This document shows positions 25,317 to 33,687 of a stretch of DNA of 49,074 bases, one piece after another. The translations under genes were made by a program, and so were the position numbers. How positions within the stretch are numbered: the stretch's first letter is position 1; each line of letters starts with the position of its first letter. The stretch covers positions 1-49,074 of the forward strand of contig NZ_KB899681.1 of NCBI RefSeq assembly GCF_000378385.1. The letters run 5' to 3'. The DNA comes from Paenibacillus daejeonensis DSM 15491 (GTDB lineage: Bacteria > Bacillota > Bacilli > Paenibacillales > Paenibacillaceae). The notes beneath the pieces were generated by a model, which searched no databases, had not been told where the DNA came from, and worked only from the letters and a program-made list of their open reading frames with translations.

Positions 25317-26417
25317 CTACACCACATTTCCCTGTATGCTAAAGCGTGTCCAGTATCCGGACCCATCGATTGAATGCGAAGCACTCTGAACGTAGTACGG
25401 CTGGTTGAGCCGCTGGCCCAGTCCGTCCAACCGTACATAGCGACCGGCGCGAATTTCGGGCAGCCCGATGCACTCCGCACTGCCGGTGACCAGCTGCATG
25501 GCACGCTCGTTCATGACGGCCTCTGCCTTTTGCTGGGCCTCCTGCACGTCAGCGACATTCAAGTACAGCGTTTCATCAAAGCTTCCCATTGTCTTGAGCA
25601 GGTCCGCTCCCGTCCTAGTCCCTGAACCGATCTTATTCACCGAGGTCGACGAGCCCTCAATCACCTTTTGGGTTTTGGGATCCCATCCACGCACTTTGAC
25701 CTCCGTCACTTGATCCGCCAGATTCTGCTCCAGATGCACCCGCGTCAGATGCTTGCCCCAGGACATCGTCATCAGCGGTGATTTCTGTTGATTTTTCTTG
25801 CGGAAGTACATGGTCTTGCCGACAACGAAAAATTCATAATTGAGCCCCTTGGCCAGATTCAACAAAAACTGATAGTCATTCACCGGCTTCTTCGGAAGGC
25901 TGGCAATTGTGCTGGACGTCGCATCAATGACAAAGCTGGTCGCTCCGTGAGTCTGACCAATCTCCTTGGCAACGTCCGTAATTTTCTTATTGGCCCAGGT
26001 CGTCGCCTTGCTGCCGCGCATCATTTTGAAGGACAGGTCCATTCCCGTCACGCCAATCGTCGGCGCCTCGCCACTGGAGAAATCAATATTCACCGCCGTG
26101 ATGTAGCCAAAAAACAGCGGCTCCAGCCTGTCCGTATACCCGAGATGTACCTCGAGCGGCTTGCCCGGAACAAGCAATTGATCCAGCCATTCAAAATCGC
26201 GGCTTACCGGATTATAGGCATTGGCGACTACAAAGCTGACCGTATCGGACGCCGGGGAGGTGGTCGTTTCCACCTGCACCTCGGTAATCGCCATCCCTTC
26301 GCGGACGGCATCCTTGTTGTTGATAAACAGCTTGAAGCCTGGCGCTATGAAGTTGCGGTATTTGGTTTCCAACTGGTCAAAGGTGAACTTGTCGCTGCTC
26401 AGCTTGATGTTACTCAT
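25317..26417 (-). CDS. eCIS hub protein (gp27/late control D, Afp8-like)
   Basis: A 366-residue baseplate hub that seats the tube and spike. The protein has phage late-control-D features: EVHLGYTDRLEPLFFGYITA, IGVTGMDLSFKMMRGS and the FEFFV-like motif GLNYEFFVVGKTMYFRK. The C-terminus contains AECIGLPEIRAGRYVRLDGL and VQSASHSIDGSGYWTRF, as in related hubs. It follows the LysM gene by 12 bases and is nearly joined to the spike gene. Confidence 0.93.
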   Translation of the reverse strand: MSNIKLSSDKFTFDQLETKYRNFIAPGFKLFINNKDAVREGMAITEVQVETTTSPASDTVSFVVANAYNPVSRDFEWLDQLLVPGKPLEVHLGYTDRLEPLFFGYITAVNIDFSSGEAPTIGVTGMDLSFKMMRGSKATTWANKKITDVAKEIGQTHGATSFVIDATSSTIASLPKKPVNDYQFLLNLAKGLNYEFFVVGKTMYFRKKNQQKSPLMTMSWGKHLTRVHLEQNLADQVTEVKVRGWDPKTQKVIEGSSTSVNKIGSGTRTGADLLKTMGSFDETLYLNVADVQEAQQKAEAVMNERAMQLVTGSAECIGLPEIRAGRYVRLDGLGQRLNQPYYVQSASHSIDGSGYWTRFSIQGNVV

Positions 26418-26429
26418 CGCATACTCATC

Positions 26430-27059
26430 CTATCCGTAGAGGCGGGGAATTTTGATTACACTGCCGGGCTCCAGCCGCTTGGGGTCCTCGATGCTGTTGG
26501 CACGGGCAATTTCCCGCCACAAGCCGGGATCCTCATATTCCTCCGCCGCAATCTGCCAGAGCTGATCGCCCTGCTTGATCGTCCGCTGCTTGGTCCGGTC
26601 CGCAGATTGGCGCGGAATCTGCTTGAACTGATCCTGTATGCTCTGCACAGCTTTGAAGGTGACATTCAGCGTTGCCCGAACCGGGATGCCGGAATCCAGA
26701 AACATCGTGAAATTCTGGGATACTTTTTCAGCCACACCGCGGAACTGCAGCGATCCCCAGATGAACTTGCAGAGTGGCGGAGCGTGCAAATCCTTGTCTA
26801 CATCGAGCAAGCCGGTAATCTTGGCTGTATGCGTCCGTACATCCTTGCCAGCCTCATAGGAGTCGAAAAATAAATCCATCGATAACGTCGTCGCCTCACC
26901 ACTCACGAACTGGGCAATGGGCTGTGACAAGCCGGGAATCGTCTGCCACGAATAGCTGTTGGACGATTCCAGTTGATATTCGCTGGGGTTGAACAACACC
27001 TCGACCCGTTCCGGGGTCGATCCGCGCTCAATCATAATCAGTGCTTTTTTCAGCGCCAT
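26430..27059 (-). CDS. eCIS LysM baseplate protein (Afp7/gp53-like)
   Basis: A 209-residue protein. The ATG at 27059 lies nine bases after GGGAGG; the in-frame GTG at 27065 would be only three bases away. The N-terminal part with VEVLFNPSEYQLESSNSYSW matches the Afp7-like family that clamps baseplate wedges. A C-terminal LysM module (about 155-205; RTIKQGDQLWQIAAEEY, then PGLWREIARANSI and PGSVIKIP) completes it. LysM here probably has a structural role, as in T4 gp53, not peptidoglycan binding. Confidence 0.93.
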   Translation of the reverse strand: MALKKALIMIERGSTPERVEVLFNPSEYQLESSNSYSWQTIPGLSQPIAQFVSGEATTLSMDLFFDSYEAGKDVRTHTAKITGLLDVDKDLHAPPLCKFIWGSLQFRGVAEKVSQNFTMFLDSGIPVRATLNVTFKAVQSIQDQFKQIPRQSADRTKQRTIKQGDQLWQIAAEEYEDPGLWREIARANSIEDPKRLEPGSVIKIPRLYG

Positions 27060-27149
27060 GCTCACTAACCTCCCGCTGCATTTCTTTCTTGCAATCTGTT
27101 ACGTCTTAATGATGCTTCATGAAACGGGATTTCTCGTTCCTAGGTCTCG

Positions 27150-27332
27150 CTTAACGGACACTACGGCAGCTATCTCATGGCAAAACCGGACAGCATACGG
27201 CTGGCGGTCAAGGAGCAGTTATTTCCTCGGAAATGTTGGCTTATTAGCTGTATGGCCAGAATTGCTGTTCTTGACCGTTAACGCTGCTTAGGTTGGTCGT
27301 GGATCAAATAGCTGCTGTGGTGTCCGTTATAA
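27150..27332. repeat. TAACGGCCAC-type repeat (copy C, decayed)
   Basis: TTAACGGACACTACGGCAGC at the left and AAATAGCTGCTGTGGTGTCC running into GTTA at the right are diverged, inverted copies of the dispersed repeat. Two further fragments (GGCGGTCAAGGAGCAGTTATT and AGCTGTATGGCCAGAATTGC) lie between them. The roughly 310-bp gap holds no gene. Confidence 0.65.
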
Positions 27333-27374
27333 AAGCAGATGTAAAACCGTGACTGTCAGGGGGATGCCTCCCCC

Positions 27375-30300
27375 CTACAATCCCCTTCGCTGCTGTTCAA
27401 ACCGCATACGGCGGGTGATCTCCCGGTACATCTGATCCGTCATGGCCTTGACGTCGACGGCTGGAGTAGCCGGCTTCGTTCGGAGCTCTTTCATTTCACC
27501 CTCCAGCCGACTGAGCGACTGGCGGACTACCCGGTCCTGCTCTGCTTGACCAGCGGCTGCGGCCCGGCTGCGCACGGCGAATTCGAGCGGCACGGCCCGA
27601 GCTGCTGCGCGCGGACGCCTTTCCGACGGGCGGCTGGAGGCTGAGGAAAGTTGCCGATCGGCAGTCTCCTCTTTGTAGAGCAGTGCCGGCAGCTGCCGCG
27701 CCGCACGAGCCGTAACCGATTCCGCGATTCGCGCCGCGCGAACGGTATGTCCGGTAAGCGGCGGCGTGGCGACCTGGAGCGGAACAAGGCCGGATTGAGA
27801 GCGGACAAGCATCTGCTCCGTCTGGTTTCGCGCCGAGCTCACTGCTCCTGTAAGTGGCGGCGCGATGGCCGAACGGAAGTTGTGCGACCTGGAGACGGGC
27901 TGCGCTGTCGTACGCCTTGCGGTCACACCAGTGCCAGACCCCTGTTGCAGGGACATGGCTGGACTACGGCGCATGGCCTGCAAGGCGGGCCGTGGCGACT
28001 GCGGTTGGCGTACAATCTCCGCCCCCCTACGCTGCTGCTCGGAAGGTGCTGCTGCAGACACATGCTCTTGCCCCGTTCTCCCACCAGCTCTGGATTCCAC
28101 GCGCTGGGACAGCACCGGACTGCGGCGCATGGCCTGCAGAGCGGGTCGCGACGGAGTTGTAGTCGCAGGCAGATGCCCCCGAGTACTCAGCGCCCCTGTG
28201 CCTGTATTCTGACGTTGGGAGAGAGCCGGACTGCGCCGCACCGCCTGTAAGACAGGCCGTGCCGGTCGCGGCTGGCGCACAGCCTCTGCCTCCACTCGCT
28301 GCTGCGAAGGCGTAACGGCAGTGGACGTCTGCACCTGCGCGACCTTGCTCTCCCGAGCCATGATCGATCCGGCAGCGGTATTCTCTGCCGCCGCAGTCAT
28401 CGGTCCAGGGGTTCGACTATGAACAGTGGTCGGAACCCCAGCGCTTCGCGCGGTCACATGAGCGACTGGCCGCGTGGCTGATTCGGGCTGACCCGGAGTG
28501 CGACTGGAGGGTATCGCCTGACTCGTCAGCCTCGTATTGGTGATTGTTCGTGGTGCCTGCCACCGAGCTAGCCGGGCTGCGACCAGAGCCAGTGCTCCAG
28601 AGAGGCGGCGACCGCCAAACGGCGTGCCCGGCGCATTGCCTGCCCGGGAGACAACGGATGCCGCTTGCACCGTCGACCGGGATGCTGACACTTGATTGCC
28701 GTCCACAGTGGCTCCTCCAACCGATGGGCCCGGCTTGGCGCTCTCATGTTGGACCGCCCGGGCTGAGGTCCCGCGACCGACAGCCCCTGACTGTATGCCC
28801 GTATGGCTCGTAACCGTGCGACCGGATAGCCGTTCCATTGCCGAGCCTCCCTTAGCACCGTTGCGGGCACCCTGCATGGAGGCCTGTTTGTGGATGAGTC
28901 GCTCAGCAAGCGAGAAATTCAGCAGCAAGGGATCGCCTAGCCAGGCCGATCCGATAGATTCAACTGAGCGATCCGCCACGCGATGGAACGGCAGGGCGGC
29001 CGATGCCTGACCGATTGAACTGCCTGCCGATCTTGGGGACAAATTCGCAGGAGCTAAAGTTCTAGCGGTAGCCATCACTACAGCTCTCGCTTGCGGTTCT
29101 GGAGCCTGACCGGTAGTCAGGCCGCCGGAACGCCCCAACCCTGGCCCCTGCTGCTGACTTCCGGTTGCCGAAGACCTGCTGTTTCCACCATTTCCAGCAC
29201 TCCCAACCGCAGATTGGGCACCAAATGTTCGTGATTCACGCTGCGGGGAACTGGAGGCTGCCCCGTTGACCCTATTTCCAGACCTTGCTGGCTGTGGCGG
29301 ACCGGGAGCAACAGTCCGCCGATGCGTGACGCGCAGAGCGCCGCGAGCCGCAATGTAAGCAGCCGTCGACTTGGAGCCGGGCAGCGGATTCGGTATCGTG
29401 CGGCCAGCTTTTGTCTGCTCTCGCCGCTCCTGCGCGTGAAGAGCTGCCTTCTCGGACGAAACCTGCAAGCGTTGCAGCAATCCTCTGCCGCCTGTCAGTT
29501 GCTTGGCATGCTCTTGTATAGCAGGAGCAGCTGCAAAGCCCTGCAAACGCGGAGCCGGGACCGAACCTGCCACTGTACGCAGGAGCCAATTCCGGATGCG
29601 CCCACTGCTGCTGACCAGCATGCTTCTGTCGCTAATTCCCTGACCTGGCTTAAGTTCTGCCTGCTGGACAGCGCGTTCTGTCCGCCGCTCATCAGGCTTC
29701 ACAGGTCCCTGCCTGAGTCGTGCCTCGTCAGCAATCGAAGGGGTCGATGAGGCCATACCCGGTTGCTGCCCGCTTCCATGCACGACTGGACCCGAAGCGC
29801 CACCATGTTTTGGGGAAGGATGCGTCTCGGACGTGCCCTTCCCAGGCTGTGCAACGCCATTCTGGCGCTCAGGCTTCGTCGTCGAGGCAGTAGGCGATTC
29901 GTTGCTCGCACGCGTAGTCTGCTTGCTTCGTGACCGCATGAATCCAGGCTGCTGCTGATCCGAGCGGGCCGCTGCGCCTCCTCTTTCCCTTGTGGAATAA
30001 ATGAGCGTGGCGGCCTGTCTTCTGCCGCGTCCTGTCTCTCGGGAGCGAGCGGCTGTTGTGGGTTTTTCAGTCTGCAGACTGCCTATGGGACGGCTCCGGG
30101 AGGGCAGGGCAATGATGCGTACCATGTCGGACAACCGGCTCGCTAACAGTCTGGACCTGACGGAATCAGCTAGTTGTGAGTAACCACCAGCTGGTGCTGA
30201 CCATCTTCCCGCGCTGCGGAGGCTGGTAACGAACGCCAAATCCCTCTCGTTCTGACGAGGTGCCGTTGCCTGCTGCCGCAAACGCGAGGTCACCTCGTCA

Positions 30301-31568
30301 GGCGTCTCCACGATGTTCACCGTTCCGTCCAAGCGTGAGGACTGACGCACTGTGCCTTGTGAGGCCAGGCTCTCGCCTGGCCGGTACGGCTCCGTGCCAG
30401 TTCCCGTGCTGCGCCGTACAGTCGCCGAGGCTCCACCGGTGGCAGCTGGAAGCAGCTGTCGCCCGGGAAGCAGGCGAACCGCTGCCGTTGGGCGGGCCGT
30501 GGGAGCTGGCAATACCACCTCTTTCAATCGCGCAGGTTGCGGCGAACCAGACACTCTGCGCGCAGTTAGACCAGGTGCGGCAGCGGTATCAGCTGCCTCC
30601 TGTCGTGCACGGCGACCGCGCGGCCAGGCAGCCATCCGCAGATCGCGATGAACAAATACCGCCTGCCGCGAAGATGCAGTCCCCGGCCTGCGGACAGCCT
30701 GATCCCTGTGGATCGTTCCTGAAGCTGGCAGCCGGTCTCGCAGCTGGCGCTGAGCCGTATCCGCCGCCTGCGTCTTGCTGTCCGTCTGTCGGGTGAAGAT
30801 GGAGCTGCGTCCCGGCTCCCGACCAGACCCATGATTACCAGAGGGGAAGCTCCCGCTCCTTTCAGAAGGAATCGGCCGACGCACATATTGCACCAGCGTC
30901 TGAAGACGTGTCAACCGCTCATAGCTCACTCGAATGGTACGTTCTGTCGTGCGCAACAGCCGTTCTTGCCTGCTAATCATACGTTGCTCAACCAGCGGCT
31001 TTGGTTCAGCGATGAATGTCCGAGATGCTTCTGTCCCGCTCTCTCGAATAGTGCCCGTAGCCTGTCGATCTGCAGCAGATGAAGTTGATGGACGTTGATG
31101 CATTGGCGCATGTTGGTTCGCTATCGGACGTGTAGTCCGGCGAAGCGCCTCCAGCCGGGCTGTCTCCGTTGTAAGCGTGCGGACCGCTTGCCGCAGCTCT
31201 GCTGCCTCTAGCTGGGCACGTTTTCTAACTTGAGCGACCGCTGCCGTATCTGCCTGAGCAGTCAAGGGCGCGGCATTGGCCCGTACAGTCACTTGCTTCG
31301 CAGATTGCGATTCCCGCGATCTAGGAGCTTCCAGTTGGAAGGTTTGCAGCAGCTTGAGATAGTAGTTGGCATAATTGGTTTGCAGACGAATATGCAAGTC
31401 CCGGGTGCCCCGCCCATTCGCAGCCCGCGTGGAAGGAGTCAGGTAGACAAAGCCCGCTCCGCGAACCGAGCGGTTGACCAGCCAGCCGTATTTGCCTGTC
31501 AGGCGACTCGCGAATTGCGGGTCGATCAAGGCTATATTATTGATAGGCTGAGGCTGCTTTTTCTTCAT
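27375..31568 (-). CDS. Very large basic low-complexity eCIS protein (tape-measure position)
   Basis: A 1397-residue protein between tube 2 and the LysM baseplate gene. The first 100 residues look ordered (RLTGKYGWLVNRSVRGAGFV, ANYYLKLLQTFQLEAP), followed by a helical stretch (QLEAAELRQAVRTLTTETAR). Over 1000 residues rich in Arg, Ser, Ala, Thr, Gln, Gly and Pro follow, likely disordered, with internal repeats of RPALQAMRRSP near the C-terminus (DNA at about 27957-28000, 28108-28147 and 28219-28259). The end is ordered again: VKAMTDQMYREITRRMRF then EQQRRGL, a C-terminal motif seen in eCIS proteins at this position. Its size and position suggest a tape measure or tube-lumen protein; this is inference. 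GGGGGGAAG precedes the ATG. Confidence 0.8.
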   Translation of the reverse strand: MKKKQPQPINNIALIDPQFASRLTGKYGWLVNRSVRGAGFVYLTPSTRAANGRGTRDLHIRLQTNYANYYLKLLQTFQLEAPRSRESQSAKQVTVRANAAPLTAQADTAAVAQVRKRAQLEAAELRQAVRTLTTETARLEALRRTTRPIANQHAPMHQRPSTSSAADRQATGTIRESGTEASRTFIAEPKPLVEQRMISRQERLLRTTERTIRVSYERLTRLQTLVQYVRRPIPSERSGSFPSGNHGSGREPGRSSIFTRQTDSKTQAADTAQRQLRDRLPASGTIHRDQAVRRPGTASSRQAVFVHRDLRMAAWPRGRRARQEAADTAAAPGLTARRVSGSPQPARLKEVVLPAPTARPTAAVRLLPGRQLLPAATGGASATVRRSTGTGTEPYRPGESLASQGTVRQSSRLDGTVNIVETPDEVTSRLRQQATAPRQNERDLAFVTSLRSAGRWSAPAGGYSQLADSVRSRLLASRLSDMVRIIALPSRSRPIGSLQTEKPTTAARSRETGRGRRQAATLIYSTRERGGAAARSDQQQPGFMRSRSKQTTRASNESPTASTTKPERQNGVAQPGKGTSETHPSPKHGGASGPVVHGSGQQPGMASSTPSIADEARLRQGPVKPDERRTERAVQQAELKPGQGISDRSMLVSSSGRIRNWLLRTVAGSVPAPRLQGFAAAPAIQEHAKQLTGGRGLLQRLQVSSEKAALHAQERREQTKAGRTIPNPLPGSKSTAAYIAARGALRVTHRRTVAPGPPQPARSGNRVNGAASSSPQRESRTFGAQSAVGSAGNGGNSRSSATGSQQQGPGLGRSGGLTTGQAPEPQARAVVMATARTLAPANLSPRSAGSSIGQASAALPFHRVADRSVESIGSAWLGDPLLLNFSLAERLIHKQASMQGARNGAKGGSAMERLSGRTVTSHTGIQSGAVGRGTSARAVQHESAKPGPSVGGATVDGNQVSASRSTVQAASVVSRAGNAPGTPFGGRRLSGALALVAARLARWQAPRTITNTRLTSQAIPSSRTPGQPESATRPVAHVTARSAGVPTTVHSRTPGPMTAAAENTAAGSIMARESKVAQVQTSTAVTPSQQRVEAEAVRQPRPARPVLQAVRRSPALSQRQNTGTGALSTRGHLPATTTPSRPALQAMRRSPVLSQRVESRAGGRTGQEHVSAAAPSEQQRRGAEIVRQPQSPRPALQAMRRSPAMSLQQGSGTGVTARRTTAQPVSRSHNFRSAIAPPLTGAVSSARNQTEQMLVRSQSGLVPLQVATPPLTGHTVRAARIAESVTARAARQLPALLYKEETADRQLSSASSRPSERRPRAAARAVPLEFAVRSRAAAAGQAEQDRVVRQSLSRLEGEMKELRTKPATPAVDVKAMTDQMYREITRRMRFEQQRRGL

Positions 31569-31585
31569 CTGACTTCCCCCCTTTC

Positions 31586-32029
31586 TTACAATACCTTGAA
31601 GCCGTTATGTGTTAGTTCAATAGCTTCTAGTGCGACCTCGCTGCTGGAGGCGTTGAAGTCTGGGCCCGACCATTTGGTGGGATAGGCTTCATAGAAATTC
31701 CAACGGCGAAACTCCTGCTCCAGCTCGTCATATAAAATGATGGATCCGCTCTTGCGGACAATCTTGCCCTGTAGGACCTGGCTGTACCAGTTCCATAACT
31801 CGTTGGTCAGTGTCATGCCTCTTCGCAGAACTAGCGGGGTCAGACGCGTTCGCCCCGGCAGCCGGTGTACATACTGATTGAGCCCGCCTTCGGCATGCTC
31901 GTAAACCTCAGTTTCCACGGACAGTCCGCTAACCTCAGAGAACCCCGCGACCAGCATGCCGTCCAGTTCAACCATGAATCGATAGGCGCCCACGACATGG
32001 GAACGTTGTTGGGAATTACGGCTCGACAT
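31586..32029 (-). CDS. eCIS tube protein 2 (Afp5/gp19-like)
   Basis: A 147-residue tube-fold protein. It shares the family patterns of the main tube protein at 33175: RFMVELDGMLVAGFSEVSGL near the start, then an LPGR/TPLVLRRGMT segment and YPTKWSGPDFNASSSEVALE near the end. It is more divergent and has the extra motif VETEVYEHAEGG. By analogy with Afp5 it probably forms the first tube ring on the hub. GGAGGAAG precedes the ATG. It starts 52 bases after the DUF6760-like segment. Confidence 0.93.
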   Translation of the reverse strand: MSSRNSQQRSHVVGAYRFMVELDGMLVAGFSEVSGLSVETEVYEHAEGGLNQYVHRLPGRTRLTPLVLRRGMTLTNELWNWYSQVLQGKIVRKSGSIILYDELEQEFRRWNFYEAYPTKWSGPDFNASSSEVALEAIELTHNGFKVL

Positions 32030-32080
32030 GTTGCTTCCTCCGCCCGGCGTCTGTTCGCCGACTTCTTGTACTCTTACATT

Positions 32081-32284
32081 TTAAAAATCGAATGGATTTT
32101 TGCGGTCCGGCTCATCGTTCATCTTGCGATTGATGCGCGAAATTTCCTCACACCAGCGCCGCCGCTCCTTGTGCTCCATATTCATAATCTCGTCATGCGG
32201 CCAATGGAAATAGTACGCGATAAATCCGGTTTCCTCGTAGAGCCGTTCTTCCGGATAGAGCGTTACATTTCCCCCGCCGGTTGC
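32081..32284 (-). CDS. DUF6760-like segment, -1 frame extension of the assembly-chaperone gene
   Basis: This frame encodes ATGGGNVTLYPEERLYEE and then TGFIAYYFHWPHDEIM, NMEHKERRRWCEEISRIN and a KNPFDF end, a close fit to the small DUF6760 proteins of eCIS loci. After the in-frame TGA at about 32314-32316 the frame contains no ATG, GTG, TTG or CTG before the conserved region. It is in the -1 frame relative to the gene upstream and overlaps its end by 22 bases. The likeliest expression route is a -1 frameshift at 32284-32290, giving a 186-residue fusion. The family assignment is from memory of the pattern. Confidence 0.75.
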   Translation of the reverse strand, partial: ATGGGNVTLYPEERLYEETGFIAYYFHWPHDEIMNMEHKERRRWCEEISRINRKMNDEPDRKNPFDF

Positions 32285-32640
32285 AAAAAAGACACATCCA
32301 CCTCATGCTCATGATCACACTTGGGACAGATCGCCTTGACGCTGAGCTGCTCGGTCTCGTTGATCTCGCGGTAGAAATTCTGAAGGAAGGCCAGATCGGC
32401 CGTAAATAGCTTTTCGATGGTTTTGGTATCGACAGCGCGCAAGTCACCCAGCTTGGTAATGACCCGGGCCAGCAAAATAATGGTCAGGTAGCCGGGGTTC
32501 TGCTGAACGCGTGGATCACGCATGGGCAAGATCTCATCGGCAGCTGTCGCCAGCCGCATGATGCCGCGCCGGTGCAGGTTGCCGCTCTCATCCACATAGC
32601 CGCGGGGCAGCTCAAATTCATATTCGGTTCTAAAAGACAT
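32263..32640 (-). CDS. Tail-assembly-chaperone-like eCIS protein
   Basis: A 125-residue protein with a GAGGAG ribosome-binding site. It begins MSFRTEYEFELPRGYVDESG and contains LHRRGIMRLATAADEILPMR, RDPRVQQNPGYLTIILLARV and LFTADLAFLQNFYREINE. A C-terminal CPKCDHEHEVDV segment could bind zinc. This family lies between tube genes in many eCIS and resembles phage tail assembly chaperones of the Mu gp41 type. As in phages, the following ORF is in the -1 frame. It may chaperone the long 1397-residue protein during tube assembly. Confidence 0.85.
   Translation of the reverse strand: MSFRTEYEFELPRGYVDESGNLHRRGIMRLATAADEILPMRDPRVQQNPGYLTIILLARVITKLGDLRAVDTKTIEKLFTADLAFLQNFYREINETEQLSVKAICPKCDHEHEVDVSFLQPAGEM
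32284..32290 (-). promoter_or_regulatory. Predicted -1 ribosomal frameshift site (T TTT TTG)
   Basis: Read on the minus strand in the frame of the chaperone-like gene, TCT TTT TTG contains the canonical X XXY YYZ heptamer with X and Y both T and Z = G. Slippage by -1 enters the DUF6760-like frame, which otherwise lacks a start codon. A possible stimulatory stem, CCG GAAGAA CGG, lies about 40 bases downstream. Confidence 0.65.
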
Positions 32641-32691
32641 AAGACACTCTCCTCAAGCATTCATTTTGTATCCAGCCAAGCTATTATGAAA

Positions 32692-32840
32692 AAAGTGGCC
32701 TACGGTCATGGATCGATCTTACGATCGCTGTTGTCCCCAGATTTCTTGAATTTTTAACCGCTGTAGCGGTTGAAATCCGGGGACAAAGGCGAGCGCTACG
32801 CTTCTCCAGATTCGATTCCATGCCTCTTCGGCCATTTTTC
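32692..32840. repeat. Structured dispersed repeat element (copy 2, short)
   Basis: An imperfect long palindrome bounded by AAAAAGTGGCC and GGCCATTTTT. Its centre pairs TTGTCCCC with GGGGACAA, GATTTC with GAAATC and AACCGCT with AGCGGTT. It matches 20163-20392 over most of its length. It occupies the operon gap between tube 1 and the assembly-chaperone gene and would form a large hairpin in the mRNA. Confidence 0.85.
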
Positions 32841-32854
32841 TAACGAGCACATCT

Positions 32855-32972
32855 GAGACTGTCAAAAACTAAAAGTTTTTCTGTTTAACGTCCACAACAC
32901 GAGGGTAATGGAGTGAATAACAGACTTCTCGCACCCGGCATCCGAGGTAAAAATAAAGTCACCGACAGTCTC
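32855..32972. repeat. Inverted-repeat element GAGACTGTC...GACAGTCTC
   Basis: Nine-base perfect inverted ends (32855-32863 and 32964-32972) flank about 100 bases, with an internal AT-rich hairpin (AAAAACT/AGTTTTT at 32864-32880). It resembles a small non-coding mobile or structural element. No gene is visible in 32841-33174. Confidence 0.6.
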
Positions 32973-33082
32973 ACATCTGCGCGTTAGGCAGTCTGGAACG
33001 TTGCAGGAACAAACAGTTTGGGCGGTTAAACGTCTGTGGTAGGTGTTAACCGCAACAAACGACGTCGTTTTGCTACATGCAG

Positions 33083-33166
33083 CCGCGCTTGCGACAGCGC
33101 GGCCAGCAGTTGCATCAAACCTTCGGTTCATCCGTGGATGATACGAGTGGCAGCTCGATCATCCAC
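33083..33166 (-). promoter_or_regulatory. Tandem hairpins just downstream of the tube 1 gene
   Basis: GTGGATGAT (33134-33142) pairs with ATCATCCAC (33158-33166) and nearby CGAG with CTCG, directly after the tube stop codon at 33175. A second stem, CCGCGC/GCGCGG, lies at 33083-33102. Neither has a U-run. They could protect the sheath-tube mRNA 3' end or attenuate downstream transcription. Confidence 0.5.
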
Positions 33167-33174
33167 ATCATTGA

Positions 33175-33612
33175 TTATTGTGTACGAAGCATACCTTCAT
33201 GCGCGAGCTCCAGCAGCTCGATTGCTACCTCGGAAGCCGTTGCGTTGAAGTCAGGCGCCGTGTACTTGGTAGGCCAAGCTTCGATGACCTGCCAGGTTGC
33301 GACGTCCTCGCCTTCTTCATTAATACCGATGATCGTTACCGTTTTACGCTCAATGGTACCCTCAACGATACACTCCTGGACCCACTCGAACAGGTCCAGT
33401 GAATCGGTAGCGCCCCATTTCAGAGAAATGTTGCCGTACTTCGCCAATCCAGGCAGTTTGCGCGGCGTAATCACGTCCGTGCCCTCCCGGTATTCAATCA
33501 CATCCAGCGAGGCGTCGAAGCCGGAGACTTCGCTGAAGCCTGCCTGCTCGATGCCCTCTACTTCGACCCTAAACCTAAACTTGCGATATGGATCATTGCG
33601 TTCGCCCGCCAT
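33175..33612 (-). CDS. eCIS tube protein 1 (Afp1/gp19-like)
   Basis: The 145-residue main inner-tube subunit (Hcp/gp19 fold). Family signatures are PYRKFRFRVEVEG, GIEQAGFSEVSGFD and the KLPGLAKYGNISLKWG strand pair, followed by WVQECIVEGTIERKTVTI and a C-terminal EAWPTKYTAPDFNATASE. Hexameric rings of this protein form the tube driven through the target. The gene follows the sheath gene by 75 bases containing a doubled GGTAGTTCAAAAA motif. GAAAGGAAG precedes the ATG. Confidence 0.95.
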   Translation of the reverse strand: MAGERNDPYRKFRFRVEVEGIEQAGFSEVSGFDASLDVIEYREGTDVITPRKLPGLAKYGNISLKWGATDSLDLFEWVQECIVEGTIERKTVTIIGINEEGEDVATWQVIEAWPTKYTAPDFNATASEVAIELLELAHEGMLRTQ

Positions 33613-33687
33613 ATTCTAACTTCCTTTCACCTGTAAGGTAGTTCAAAAAAGGTAGTTCAAAAAGTAAGCCTTTAATTACACACCTAA

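Noticed and set aside
27651-28250. Plus-strand frames opposite the 1397-residue protein
   Set aside because: These arise from Arg/Ala/Gly-rich codon composition in the opposite strand. They lack RBSs, and the minus frame has a strong start and conserved ends.
32193-32447. Minus-strand ORF of 84 residues overlapping the assembly-chaperone gene and the DUF6760 segment
   Set aside because: It is the third frame of the region; its sequence matches neither conserved family, while the other two frames do.
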